Source of the DNA: Euclidia mi
Taxonomy: Eukaryota > Arthropoda > Insecta > Lepidoptera > Erebidae
Assembly (NCBI GenBank): GCA_944739405.2
Contig: OX123193.2
Location: forward strand, 25,161,516-25,225,515
Length of the DNA stretch: 64,000 nucleotides
Direction of reading: 5' to 3'
Shown: positions 31,703 to 42,678 of the stretch, piece after piece
How the letters are laid out: every line of letters starts with the position of its first letter
How positions within the stretch are numbered: the first letter of the stretch is position 1
Notes under the pieces: generated by a model
Told to the model about the DNA's origin: nothing
Database searches by the model: none
The model's input: only the letters and a program-made list of their open reading frames with translations
Program-made: the position numbers and the translations under genes

Positions 31703-32976
31703 CACCACTATTTTTTAATTAATACAAAAACTTTAAGGACAGATTAGCGCAGACATTATTATCATATATGTGACGTAAGAATTTCATAATATCTATAAAG
31801 AGCAAAGTTATTATCATTTGTTTATTGTAAAAAATCGCACTTAAATCATAGTCATATTTTACAATCCATTCACTAATTCATTGATAATATTCCATCCTGC
31901 TCATTCGCATTCTCTCTGTCGCACTTATGATGTAGGTAGCCTTAGACAATAAAATGAAGCAAAACAATAAGTGTAGGTAGTTACTTTTTAATTTTCTTAA
32001 TTCTACCCTCTCCTTCATACTTCATCCGGGCTTAGGACCGGTAAAATCTACCGTTTAACAAGTAATTAAATACGGAGGTATGTAATTAGAAAGCAAACAA
32101 ATATCAAAATAAAAGAAGGTATTCTGGACTAAAAGAAAATAGTAATTTTGGCGAGTTTATGAAGTTAGAATCAGCTGCTATTTACAAATTTCATCATCAT
32201 CATGTCAGCCAAGAGACGTCCACTGCTGGACATAGGGCTCCCCCAAGGTTCTCCGCACAGACTGATTTTGAGCCGCCCGCATCAAATTATTATTTACGTA
32301 GGTAGGTAATTTTTACTTACAAGTTTTTCAATTGTCCTTCGAAATGTCCACCACTATTGTCAATACACAGAAGGGTACGTTTTATTAAATTGTTTTTAAC
32401 GAGAGAAGTACGCTTCTGTCTTTTCACTTCGTCAAAAGCGTCCAATATGCGCTGTTTTAATTGTTCGACATTAACCGGCTCACTTTTGTACACCCACAAA
32501 AAGAAGTCCATGGCTGTGAGGTCAGGTGAGCATGGAGGCCAACCTACAGGGCCGCCTCGGCCAATCCACTGGCTTCCAAACTCTTCCCTGTACAAACGCA
32601 CAGCTGCACTCGCGTTTTATCCACTGAAAAAGTACGCACGAAGCATAGCTAAATACTCCCGTGATGTGAATTGATAAGCCATCGAAAAAACGATGCGCTC
32701 ACTACCGGTTACGATTTAGCACTGTTTGTTGCATCGGGGCGCGGCACGGGCGCAGAGGGACAGGAGGGAATTTATCAATGGAGTAAAATTTACTCCTACT
32801 ACTAATTTACTACTCATAGTTTTAGTTATGCAATTACCAATTATTACGTATTTTTGTGGACAGTTTTGAGACAGTTTTGGGACTTAGAGTTTTTATTTTT
32901 TACCTACACAAATATGAGCAGTTAAATATACTTAGAGCCCTGTTTAATTTTTTGTACTAATTAAAAAATAGTGGTG
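31703..32976 (-). mobile_element. Full-length Tc1/mariner-type element with deleted transposase (copy 2)
   Basis: A 1274-bp element. The ends CACCACTATTTTTTAATTA and TAATTAAAAAATAGTGGTG are inverted and flanked by TA (31701-31702, 32977-32978). A minus-strand frame (32601-32317) encodes only the C-terminal catalytic part, with GRGGPVGWPPCSPDLTAMDF holding the third Asp. The N-terminal two thirds are missing. An RTE tail fragment lies at 32194-32280. The truncated copy at 452-1614 is inverted relative to it. Confidence 0.8.
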
Positions 32977-33197
32977 TATAGTAAATCACATCACACAAAT
33001 CAACACCTGCAATGCGAGCAATACACTGACCTGATTTTTGCAATGTATGATAACGAAAAAAAATTGTGAGTTATTTTTTCATGTATTTATATTCAGTCAT
33101 AGTAGTATATTTACCCCTGAAAATATTTTGCAAATACATATAAACACACTGTATTATTTTTTTCTGAACTTCAATACGCACAACTACAGAGTCTACA

Positions 33198-34070
33198 AGA
33201 CTAAGGCCGGTGTTCACCCACACTTTAACAGATGTTTAAATTTGTAACCAACTGTTTAGTTCAATTTTCATGTTCACCATACCTTATACGTCAGTTAAAA
33301 TGCTAAATCGGGTGGTTATTTTAACCGAGCCTCGTATCCATGTTTAACGCGTTTAAACGTTGCTTATCGCTGTCAATGTGACATTTTGTTTACTAGTTAC
33401 ATTTATTTGTCAACAGAACAGTTTCATATCATAGAGGTATCATTACAGTACTACTGTAATGATACCTCTTTGTTTCAAAATAAAGACAAAAGGATGTCCG
33501 TATTTAATTTTTTTATGGATGGTGAATATAATCACCCAAAATATTTCTTTCGTTAAGGCTCAAATTGCTGGTACGGTTCCTATCAGCCATTTTTTTCTTA
33601 AGGTTCCTTATGAAATCAGAAAGAAATCGTTTGATGTGCTCAACGATAACTTTTCAAGTTTTAAAACCTCTTTTGAAATGGTCATGGCATTTCTAGACAA
33701 TAAACAATAACAATGACAAATGTCATAAAATGCATCCTGCCAAAAAATGTCGTGAAAAAAAAAAGAAAAATAAAAAGAAAGATAACGAAAAATACAACGT
33801 CTGAACTTGACTGCATTATAATATTATACGATTGTTTAAAAGAGTTGTACAAGTGAACGTCATTTGATGTTGTAATGGTACATTTTCATTTAGCAATGTT
33901 ACATTTCTCACTCATTTCATTCAAAAACGTCCGGTTTTCTAACCGGCATCCAAACGGCACTGATGAACAGTAAAAAAATCGATCTCTGTTTATCTTGATG
34001 TTTAACTTTAAACAGTTGTTTTTGCAATCGACCGTTATATCATTGTCGGCGAACTTGGGTCTTAGTGACT
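33198..34070. mobile_element. Probable inverted-repeat element, non-coding
   Basis: The ends GGCCGGTGTTCACCCACACT (about 33203) and a diverged complement ending in GTCGGCGAACTTGGGTCTTAG (about 34071) are weakly inverted, and TTTAACAGATGTTTAAA pairs with TTTAACTTTAAACAGTTG. A perfect palindrome sits at 33433-33469. A plus-strand frame of 83 residues (33459-33710) has no motif that I recognise. Confidence 0.45.
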
Positions 34071-34569
34071 ACATAACATCTGAAAAAATAATAAGGTAAA
34101 AGAATATGACAGTAAAATAATGAAATGCCCTGAGTGCGGCCCTGTACCGGCCTTCTCCAATATGTGTGTGTAGGTACTGTGTACCTAATTGTCACACAAT
34201 TTTCAGCGAATGCTTGGTCTCAAGGAGCAATTATTATTGCTCCTTGATCGCTGAATATCTATAGGTACCTACAGTATACACTAGTGTAAGTCATGAAATA
34301 TCTATATAACTTATACCTTTCGGTAGGTAGTGGAGGTCAGACGGCAGCCCCTATGTGGCAAAGCAGAAGCCTTTATTAGGTTTCTGGATAGACTTAAAGC
34401 GGACCCTGGAAGACTTGGATGCAAGCGGGATAATGGTAGGACGATGGTGACGATCGGTACAGCCTACCTTAAAGATAGTCCTCCTATGTCACTCAAGTTC
34501 GAGTTGGCATACCTACTTCTCTCATCTATATATAAGAACATCATTGGGTATTTACGCAAGTGGGCCCTT
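34071..34569. other. Repeat fragments and one small hairpin
   Basis: 34060-34170 matches 5787-5880. A hairpin, TCAAGGAGCAA and its complement, lies at 34220-34247. Just before the next element is a leftover terminus reading CGCAAGTGGGCC. No gene is seen. Confidence 0.45.
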
Positions 34570-34927
34570 GGCCCACTTGCGTAACGTTTGATTTAAGACA
34601 CTCCTTAATTTAAATTTGTTAAACAGAATTAACAGCATAAAATAATTTAAGTTAAAAGTATTTAGCGTCCTCTTGCACAACGACAACAACGCTTAGATTT
34701 AGTTAAACATTTTATGAGGTCGGTAAAGTAGTTTCTACGTTTTGTTTCATGGCATGAAGCCTTTTTGTTACGATTTTAACTAGGATTCTCTGTCTACGAT
34801 GTTATGCGTATGGTTTCGCATAAAACCTTAGACTATATATACTATGAGCATAAAACAAAACGCAATGTCGTCGCCTAGCAACGAAATGACAATTGACAAA
34901 TAATAACTAGAAACTTTTGAGCATTAA

Positions 34928-35988
34928 CCCTAGAACCCTACATGGGGTGCAGGTGCACTCCACACCGATTTGTTTTCTAAAGATCTCAATTTCTCTAATA
35001 TCCACGAATTCGCGCGTTGGAGTATTTTAGTTTGGTGTCAACCGCTCGCGTTACGTCAATACCGTGACGAGGGACCGCGTTGTGTGGTCGCCTGTATAAG
35101 TGCTGTGGGGTACGCCAGTACCCCAGTGTAGTAAAATCGTAAGATTATTTATATATTACGATTGATGCATTTATATGTAATAAGTTATTAAATTTGATTA
35201 TTTATTAAAACAATAGTCTTATATGAATTAAATACAGATATTTTTAGATTGATGCGTAGGGTTCCCACCAAGAACTTAGGGTCCCAAGCCAACCTCACCT
35301 GCAAGTGGTGCACCTGCCGATCAACGGACGAGGCTCTGGCAAACAAAATGTTCCAATAAGCGGCAATAGGCTCGCCACCTATTACGTGGGATCAAAACAC
35401 TGGCGAAAAGTGGGCGTTTAATATGCCTCTTCCTACCCCTTTGGGGAAACAGGCGTGAGTCTATATATGTATGTATGTATTTTTAGATATTATGAAGGTA
35501 AAATTCAATGAAGTTTATTTATTTTGTTTCGGATGGCTGTCAGAGGTTTGAATTACGAAGAAATAAGCTCTATTCTAGACCACAAATCTAGCGAGGAAAA
35601 TAGAAGTTGGGACCAGTTGTAATTCCTGGGTTCTTTACAAGTGTTCAAGATCAAATAATAATACAAATATAAAGTTTCAGCAGATAGTTTTGAAATTAGG
35701 TTTGGAACTGATACATGAACATTTAGAGGACCGTCACCGGATGCCAACTTAGTCCATTGCAGTGATCCTCAAAAAAGGACCAAATCCTACAAGCGCTGTT
35801 GCTCAAACTACATTTAACTTTGAGTAATAAGGCTGATTTGTGATCTCAAGTTACCGATTATGTTTAATAAAACGTATTTTCATGAATAGTTTTATTTTAT
35901 TTTAAGGATTACAGTCATTTTAGTATGGGGTGTTCCAGCACCCCAGAGTAGGAATAACATGTGCTCCAAATAGTGAAGGATTGTAGGG
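34928..35988 (+). mobile_element. piggyBac-like element (copy B)
   Basis: Flanked by TTAA (34924-34927, 35989-35992). It starts CCCTAGAACCCTACA like copy A and ends AGGATTGTAGGG (one base changed). The short transposase remnant is broken by a small deletion. A (TATG)n retroelement fragment is inserted at 35250-35477. Confidence 0.78.
35250..35477 (+). mobile_element. 5'-truncated retroelement with (TATG)n tail
   Basis: Flanked by a perfect 11-bp duplication TATTTTTAGAT (35239-35249, 35478-35488). Copies A and C have the uninterrupted single site, so the boundaries are exact. Its 5' part reads LTCKWCTCRSTDEAL, apparently the end of a LINE frame. Its 3' part (GCAATAGGCTCGCCACCTAT to TATGTATG) is the tail shared with the SINE at 2290-2690. 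Confidence 0.8.
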
Positions 35989-37126
35989 TTAACAAAAACA
36001 CAAGTAGGTACATTGTTATCAGTTATATCATCATCATCATCATCTCAGCCTAGGGACGTCCACTGCTGGACATAGGCCTCCCTTTGCCTCCCCCCGCTGC
36101 GTAGTCCGGTCCAGTTATATAATTATTGATAATTTTCGTCGCTAATGACAAGATGCCAACATCAGTGTGACAGTTCTTAAATGAAATTAGCCACTATATA
36201 TATAACTGGACCGGACGACGCAGCAGGGGGAGGCCTATGTCCAGCAGTGGACGTCCCTAGGCTGACATGATGATGATGATGATATAACTGATAACAATGT
36301 ACCTACTTGTGTTATTGTTAACCCTAGAATTCTACACTATTTGGCGCACATGTTATTCCTACACTGGGGTGCTGGAACACCCCATACTAAAATTACTGTA
36401 ATCCTTAAAATAAAAAAAAACAATTCATGAAAATACGTTTTACTAAACAGAATCGGTAACTTGAGATCACAAATCAGCCTTATTACACAAAGTTAAATGT
36501 AGTTTGAGCAACAGCGCTTGTAGGATTTGGTCCTTTTTTGAGGATTACTGCAATGGACTAAGTTGGCATCCGGTGACGGTCCTCCAAATGTTCATGTATC
36601 AGTTCCAAACCTAATTTCAAAACTGTCTGCTGAAACTTTATATTTGGCTTATTATTTGATCTTGAACACTTGTAAAGAACCCAGGAATTACAACTGGTCC
36701 CAACTTCTATTTCTTCCTTGCCAGATTTGTGGTCTAGAATAGAGCTTATTTCTTCGTAATTCAAACCTCTGACAGCCATCCGAAACAAAATAAATAAACT
36801 TCATTGAATTTTACCTTCATAATATCTAAAAATATCTGTATTTAATTCATATAAGACTATTATTTTAACAAATAATCAAATTTAATAACTTATTACATAT
36901 AAATGCATCAATCAAAAGTTGCCAATTTAGCGACTTTGTCGCTAGATTCAGCGACATTTCTACGCTAAAAGTGACATTTGATTTTCTTTTAGCGACAAAA
37001 AATATCTATCGACTTTTCTGGCGACTTATCAACGTCACTGATAGCTAACTTTGTAAACACAAACATACTGCCAACCTCATAACTATTTATGACTGGTTCT
37101 GTCTGTTCTATGTGCGTAGATTTATA

Positions 37127-37390
37127 GCCGTAACACACGCTCGAACTTGTCCGGCGGACAAAACCCGTTGGTCCGGCGGACCAAATCCGTTCTCGCTACA
37201 GACGACCGGATCGGACAGTTGCTTCTTGAAGCCATATCCGATCCGACCGATCTGCAAACTAGCGGACCGAGGCGGACTCAATTAATAATAATTATGTTCG
37301 TCGGACTACTCTACAGACGGGCAGATTTGGTCCGGAGGCGGAGCAAATCCGTGGTCTGTTCGGACCAAGTTCGAGCGTGTGTTACGGCCA
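37127..37390. mobile_element. Short inverted-repeat element
   Basis: The ends GCCGTAACACACGCTCGAAC and GTTCGAGCGTGTGTTACGGC are perfect inverted repeats, with further internal GGTCCGGCGGACC-type palindromes. It is non-coding. Confidence 0.75.
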
Positions 37391-37499
37391 TTAAAATCGG
37401 ATATTGTATATTGTTTTGTGTTGGCTGCCTTTGCCGCTCAAGTACTCACAAGTACTTGTATTTGATTTTCAGCACCCGATCTGGCTCCGTGCGATTTTA

Positions 37500-38280
37500 G
37501 ATATTTCTCCTGAGACGGAGGATCTCAGGTAGGATGTCGGGGTTCGAGAGAAACACTGCTAGGCTAAACAGGTTCTTTATTAAGTCTCACTACCGCTTAC
37601 ATACAGTATGACCGAACTAGGTAAGCACTGGCCTGAGCTGGCTGGAGTGTAGACGCCTGCTGCTCTCCGACGCTCGCAGGGTAGCTGCTCGTAGGGTCGC
37701 CGATGAGCTGGCCAAGGTGCGCTGCGCAGGCAGCTCTGTGGTCGAGGTTCAGGCTGAGCGGGGTCTCAGGCGGTGCAGCCGATGGGGGCCGAGCGGTCAG
37801 GCTCAGGCGTCCGTGGCCTGGCTGTAGGAGCTCGTAGGCAGGAACGGAGGCTTGGGCGGCAGCTGGCTAGTAGCGGCACGGCGCCAGCAGCTCGTGGCTT
37901 GTAGCCCGTAGGAAGAACGTAGCCCGTAGGAAGAACGTCAGGTGCAGTGAGCCCGTAGGAAGAACGTCAGGTGCAGTGAGCTAGTAGGGTAAACCCCAGC
38001 GGGACAGTAGATAGGAAGTAGAATGTAGAATAATCGCGAGGTGTAGCGGCAGCGTTCCGATGTCTAGGGAAAGTGACCATTCTTCAACGCGCACCCATCT
38101 TATATAGGCATAAACCTATGACTCACAACTGCCTTTGGCTAGTGAATATGACCATATTTGGTAATATTGCGAACGATGTCTGGCTAAGCTGGCGTTAAGC
38201 GCCTGCGAGATATTATAACGCAATACGTGTAGTATTACGTTACACTCCTCGTATTCAATACGCGTCTAGTTTTTTTTGTT
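37500..38280. other. GC-rich stretch with short direct repeats, possible solo LTR
   Basis: A GC-rich block unlike its AT-rich surroundings. GTAGCCCGTAGGAAGAACGT-type units repeat at about 37905-37985. It contains GTTCTTTATTAAG near the start and ends in AT-rich sequence. Its composition could fit a long terminal repeat, but no second copy or duplication was found. Confidence 0.3.
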
Positions 38281-38401
38281 GAACTATAATAAATTGTTCT
38301 TGATAGTAACATTCAACATAATTATAATCAATATTACGAAGGCCTGAACGGCTGTCGTAATGTTAATTATGAAAACCAAAATGGGTTATAACCAAGAAGT
38401 A

Positions 38402-38832
38402 TAAAGCCTGTTCAGACCTAAGCGGTATTCGCTACCGTCTGCGGTAGAGAAAACCCAGTGGGTATGCGGTAATATTACTGTTCAGACCTAAGCGGTATTC
38501 GCTATCCTTGTGGGTAGAATAACGCGCGGTAGTCGAGTTTCGCTCAGAACTAGCCGCGGTACTTGATACCAAATACCTGGGCGAAACCCGCGCGGTATGT
38601 ACCTCTACCCACAGCGGCAGCGAATATCGCTCAGGTCGCTCTAGCCACGGTACTTGATACTAAATACCTGAGCGAAACCCGCGCGGTATGTACCTTTACC
38701 CACAGTGGCAGCGAATATCGCTCAGGTCGCTCTAGCCGCGGTACTTGATACTAAATACCTGAGCGAAACCCGCGCGGTATGTACCTCTACCCACAGCGGC
38801 AGCGAATATCGCTCAGGTTTGAATAGGCCTTT
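38402..38832. mobile_element. Inverted-repeat element with a 91-bp tandem array
   Basis: The ends GTTCAGACCTAAGCGGTATT and a diverged complement, AATATCGCTCAGGTTTGAAT, are inverted. Inside, a unit containing CGGTACTTGATACTAAATAC and CGAAACCCGCGCGGTATGTA repeats every 91 bases (TAGCC landmarks at 38551, 38642, 38733), nearly three copies to 38820. The starting block TTCAGACCTAAGCGGTATTC also occurs twice (38413, 38482). Confidence 0.75.
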
Positions 38833-39887
38833 ATAGGTAAAACTGGAGGCCATACTACCATAAGGTACTTGAGGACAGATTTTTTGCACTCAAGTAAACT
38901 CAGTGTCTATCGGTGATACTATGCTTCCTGTTGCCAATGCTCATGGAATTTTATCTACCTATTATCAGTTACGAATTTGTTAGCGAGATTTAGAGACTTT
39001 TGGAACGAAATTCATTTAGCGACATCTAGCGACGTTTCATTCCGCCTCTTAGCGACATTTAATAAAGTCGAGTTGGCAACACTGTACAGGCGACCAAACA
39101 ACGCGGTCCCTCGTCACGGTATTGACGTAACGCGAGCTGTTGACACCAAACTAAAATACTCCGACGCGCAAATTCGTGGATATTAAAGAAATTGAGATAT
39201 TTAGAAAACAAATCGGTGTGGGGTGCACCTGCACCCCATGTAGGGTTCTACGGTTAATGCTTAAAAGTTTCTAGTTATTATTTGTCAATTGTCATTTCGT
39301 TGCTAGGCGACGACAATGCGTTTTGTTTTATGCTCAAAGTATATATAGTCTAAGGTTTTATGCGAAACCATACGCATAACATCGTTAAAATCGTAACAAA
39401 AAGGCTTCATGCCATGAAACAAAACGTAGAAACTACTTCACCGACCTGATAAAATGTTTAACTAAATCTAAGCGTTGTTGTCGTTGTGCAAGAGGACGAT
39501 AAATACTTTTATGTTAAATTATTTTATGCTGTTAATTCTGTTCAAAAAATTTAAATTAAGGAGTGACTTAAATCAAACGTTACGCAAGTGGGCCTAAGTA
39601 ATTAATTTTGACAGTTCTTAAATCATATTACTCGACAAATTTTTCGTTGTGCAAGACGCTAGTGGTGTTTAATATTTTTTTTCTCGTTAAATACATCTTA
39701 ATTCAATTTAAGAATCGTTGTGCAAGTGGGCCCACTTGATTTGTAAGTAACACTTGCCACACAGGATTTGTAAGCTGATTCCATATTCAATTTAATAATA
39801 ATTATGCCTCACTGTTTGACAGATTTTAATAAGATATCACAATTTGTAAGACGCACATATTTTCACAAAGGTAGTAGGTACGTAGCT

Positions 39888-40235
39888 ATGGAACGGGCTA
39901 TGCTTGGCGTCTCTTTGAAGGATAAAATCAGAAACTAAGAAGAAGTTATCCGACAAAGAACCAAAGTTACCGACATAGCTCACAGAATCAGTAAGCTCAA
40001 GTGTCAGTGGGCTGGCCATATCTGCAAAAGGACTGATTGCCGATGGAGCAAGCGTGTCCTAGAGTGGAGACCACGAATTGGCAAGCGTAAGGTAGGGCGG
40101 CCCCCGGCTAGGTGGACCGACGACCTGAAAAAGGTGGCTGGGACAGACTGGATGCGGAAGGCTGAGGACCGTGTACTGTGGCGCGTGTTGGGAGAGGCCT
40201 ATGTCCAGCAGTGGACTGCGATAGGCTGATTGAGA
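39888..40235 (+). pseudogene. RTE-type LINE, end of reverse transcriptase frame
   Basis: Plus-strand reading MERAMLGVSLKDKIRN, a stop, then HRISKLKCQWAGHICKRTD, RVLEWRPRIGKRKVGRPPAR, WTDDLKKVAGTDWMRKAED and GEAYVQQWTAIG at the natural end. This is the C-terminal region of an RTE polyprotein. The last words explain the many CAGCAGTGGAC tail fragments in this window. It is 5'-truncated and inactive. Confidence 0.82.
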
Positions 40236-40361
40236 TTGAGACGTACGTACAGTCAAACAAGTAAGCGGTGGACCAGTTTGAAAAAAAATCCCTTGGCTCG
40301 CTCATAGAGTCGATGCACACTAGAAACTAGTTTTGTATACGAGAGTCAATGTGTGTGTTAA

Positions 40362-41455
40362 CCCTTTACCGCATGTAGTGCCATATTTGGTACATTTCAT
40401 AATTGTGATAAAATGTTTATTATAGAGACATCTGTTCAACTCCACTAAAAGTAGTAGACTAGTGTGTTTCCAAACGCAAAAAGTCTCTGGTAAACCTCTA
40501 TGCTGTCAATCGTTCTATATTTCAGTGTCAGAACTCGTCCGTTAGCCATTTTTTCAGAAATGTCTAGTTGAGTTGTTTGTTTTACCGATTTTTATGAGTT
40601 ATTGTGCAAATAAAAATATAGTACAAGTTTTAATCGCAAGAAAAATAGATCAGAGGAAGTTTTATGGCATAACACGTAAGTTAAATTAACTGCATTCTAG
40701 CAAAAAACATCCTTAAACTTTGTTCCTAATTTGGAACACGATGCGGTAACGGTAGATTCATTCGGACATATTTGGAACTCTATGAAGTAAGGGGTGTATT
40801 TACCGTTGGCCAAATATGGAACAGTATGTAAACAGTACATCATAAATTCATAATACAATTAACTTTTCAGTTTTTATTTAGCTATGTCCCTATTTTTATT
40901 TTCACTTTGTATTTTAATTTATTACAGGTACAATAATATGCATAGATCGATAGATCTCGAGAAGTGGCTGAAGACGGGATTGGGCATTGGCCTAGTTGGG
41001 CAAATGATCGTCAGCGTTGTAAAAACTGTGGACAAAAGTCTCACGTATGCTGCAGTAAATGTGGTTGCTACTTTTGCTTTAGCAATGACCGAAATTGTTT
41101 TAAGAGTTTTCATGTTTCCACAAATGAATAAACCTTTTAATGTACTATAAATGTTTGATTATAAATCGTTATTCTTATCCTTATCTAAAATATACACATT
41201 ACCTGAAAACTATTAATATATTTATTTATTAAACCCATTAACTTAACCGTACCTGCATGTTGTTCCAAATGTGGAACGTCTTTCAAAATAACCATGAACG
41301 CATGTTGTTCCAAATATGGAACAGGGGGTTTTTTTCTTGATTTTTATACAATTTTATATGCATATATTTTTTTATTTTTTTTCTAGGGTGTTTTCTGGGG
41401 TAAGAAATATCATAAATTAATTTGAGCGAATTTTAAAAATCCATGCGGTAAAGGG
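40362..41455 (+). mobile_element. piggyBac-like element with degenerate Cys-rich domain
   Basis: The ends CCCTTTACCGCATG and CATGCGGTAAAGGG are perfect inverted repeats flanked by TTAA (40358-40361, 41456-41459). It is 1094 bp. A conserved coding scrap at 41015-41113 reads CKNCGQKSHVCCSKCGCYF then CFSNDRNCFKSFH, matching the C-terminal cysteine-rich DNA-binding domain of piggyBac transposases. The catalytic part is missing. ATTTGGAAC motifs cluster near both ends. Confidence 0.85.
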
Positions 41456-41459
41456 TTAA

Positions 41460-42316
41460 GTAGCACTGGTAGCGACGCGACGATGTCTTGCTAGCGGAAA
41501 GTTGTTTGATTGTACCGAACGTACCCGCACTACCCGCATCGCGGCATCGTACGTAACTAGTTAAAAAAAAATCACTTTAACTAGTTCGAAAAAACCGTAA
41601 ATCCGATACTGCGTACCCGCAACCCAAAGCACGAGCTTGTTTGCTTGTGTAGGTAAGTAACATAAAAAATACTACTTAGGGCCGGCGCCCAATGGCAAAG
41701 CTCAGCCTTTGTCAAATTACCATCGACATTTTCCTCATTTAGACGGATGTCCAAAATCAATTAACATAACAAAATTCCAGAGGGAATCCTCTAGCATTTT
41801 GTTGTGTTAATTGTGCGAGCATGCGCGCGTGTCCGCGCGCTATGCTTTCGGTCCCTCGAAAACGGCAAAATTAATTATTGTTCTGATTTTAATGATATCC
41901 AAAATCAATTAACAAAAATGTTTAACCGGACTGAAGAGACTACTAGATACTCGCGCACCCGTTGGCAGGCTCTGCACTGCACTTCGTTGTCTTCGTTATA
42001 GGTATGTATGTGCACTGGTCCTTAAAGTGTAGGTAAATTAAAACCTGTTTACGTGTAACTTTTGTAATAAAATTCATTATTTACTTTTAAAATGAAGTGG
42101 CTTATTTTTCTTCATTTTCTGTTTGACAGATTTACATCACAGAGTAATTTTTAGATTTTTTTAAGAAGAAGCCCATTTTTATTTGATTTATTTTCTACTT
42201 GAATTGTTATTTTTCAATAATAATGCTTACCGGCGTTATAAAACATGGACAACTTTATCAATTGTAAGTAAAGGTCGATTACATTGGTCGGAAAAATGTT
42301 TAGATTATTTATTTCC
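41460..42316. other. Intergenic stretch, nothing recognised
   Basis: No supported gene. A block ATCCAAAATCAATTAACA occurs at about 41748 and, in similar form, at about 41896. Frames here are short and without motifs. Confidence 0.4.
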
Positions 42317-42324
42317 CCTACAGG

Positions 42325-42670
42325 TAGAGTTGTCAGATGACCGGGAAATCCGGGATTGTCCCGGAATTTCGTGTCTTATCCCGTGTCCAGTGATTAGAGC
42401 TTACTGTCTCGGATTCTGAACGCCTATCCAAATGACCAGTTGCTAGTAGTGCATCATACTAGCAGCACTGACACGGCCGGCACTCGATTCAATCAAGCCG
42501 AGACGTCGTCCCGTATATTAAAAAAAAAAGTGAAAATCCCGATAGAAATAGTTTGATGTATATAATATATTGCTTGTATTAGTTACTTGCTTTTTTTAAA
42601 TAGTAGCCAATGCAGGGGAGAGGGGGGTGTAATTGTCCCGGAAATGATACAGTCGTATCTGGCAACCCTA
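42325..42670. mobile_element. hAT-type short element
   Basis: The ends TAGAGTTGTCAGAT and ATCTGGCAACCCTA are inverted (about 12 of 14 bases) and flanked by a perfect 8-bp duplication CCTACAGG (42317-42324, 42671-42678). 346 bp and non-coding, rich in CCGGGAAATCCGGG-like motifs. Confidence 0.78.
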
Positions 42671-42678
42671 CCTACAGG

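Larger units (their letters stand above)
36914..39091. mobile_element. Composite insertion in piggyBac copy C
   Basis: The ends AGTTGCCAATTTAGCGAC (about 36917) and CGAGTTGGCAACACTGT (ending about 39086) are inverted around GTTGCCAA. Inside are a 270-bp inverted-repeat unit (37127-37390), a GC-rich stretch at 37500-38280 and a tandem array at 38549-38820. Some piggyBac sequence at the right junction is deleted. There is no transposase frame. Confidence 0.6.
36322..39253 (-). mobile_element. piggyBac-like element (copy C), inverted and interrupted
   Basis: Flanked by TTAA (36318-36321, 39254-39257), with ends CCCTAGAATTCTACA and TGTAGGGTTCTACGG (one terminal base changed). The remnant of the transposase N-terminus is on the minus strand (36788-36558, MAVRGLNYEEISSILDHKSG). 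About 2.2 kb of foreign sequence is inserted at 36914-39091. Confidence 0.75.
34570..39730. mobile_element. Inverted-repeat element B containing an inverted copy of itself (C)
   Basis: It starts GGCCCACTTGCGTAACG at 34570 and ends TTGTGCAAGTGGGCC at about 39730, like element A (16518-20901). Between 36193 and 39594 an inverted second copy of its left part is inserted, ending CGTTACGCAAGTGGGCC at 39594. The right end resumes at 39597 (AATTAATTTTGACAG). Copies B and C each carry a piggyBac-like element and an RTE tail at corresponding places. Neither carries the Transib found in A; the target sequence is intact at 34687-34691 and 39473-39477. Confidence 0.8.

Noticed and set aside
37147..37500. 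117-residue frame
   Set aside because: It runs through the inverted-repeat element at 37127-37390 and has no motif; repeated RRTKS-like words come from the CCGGCGGACC repeats.
40884..41150. 88-residue frame with a membrane-protein look
   Set aside because: It is out of frame with the piggyBac cysteine-rich remnant (41015-41113) and lies wholly inside that element; the hydrophobic look is a shadow.
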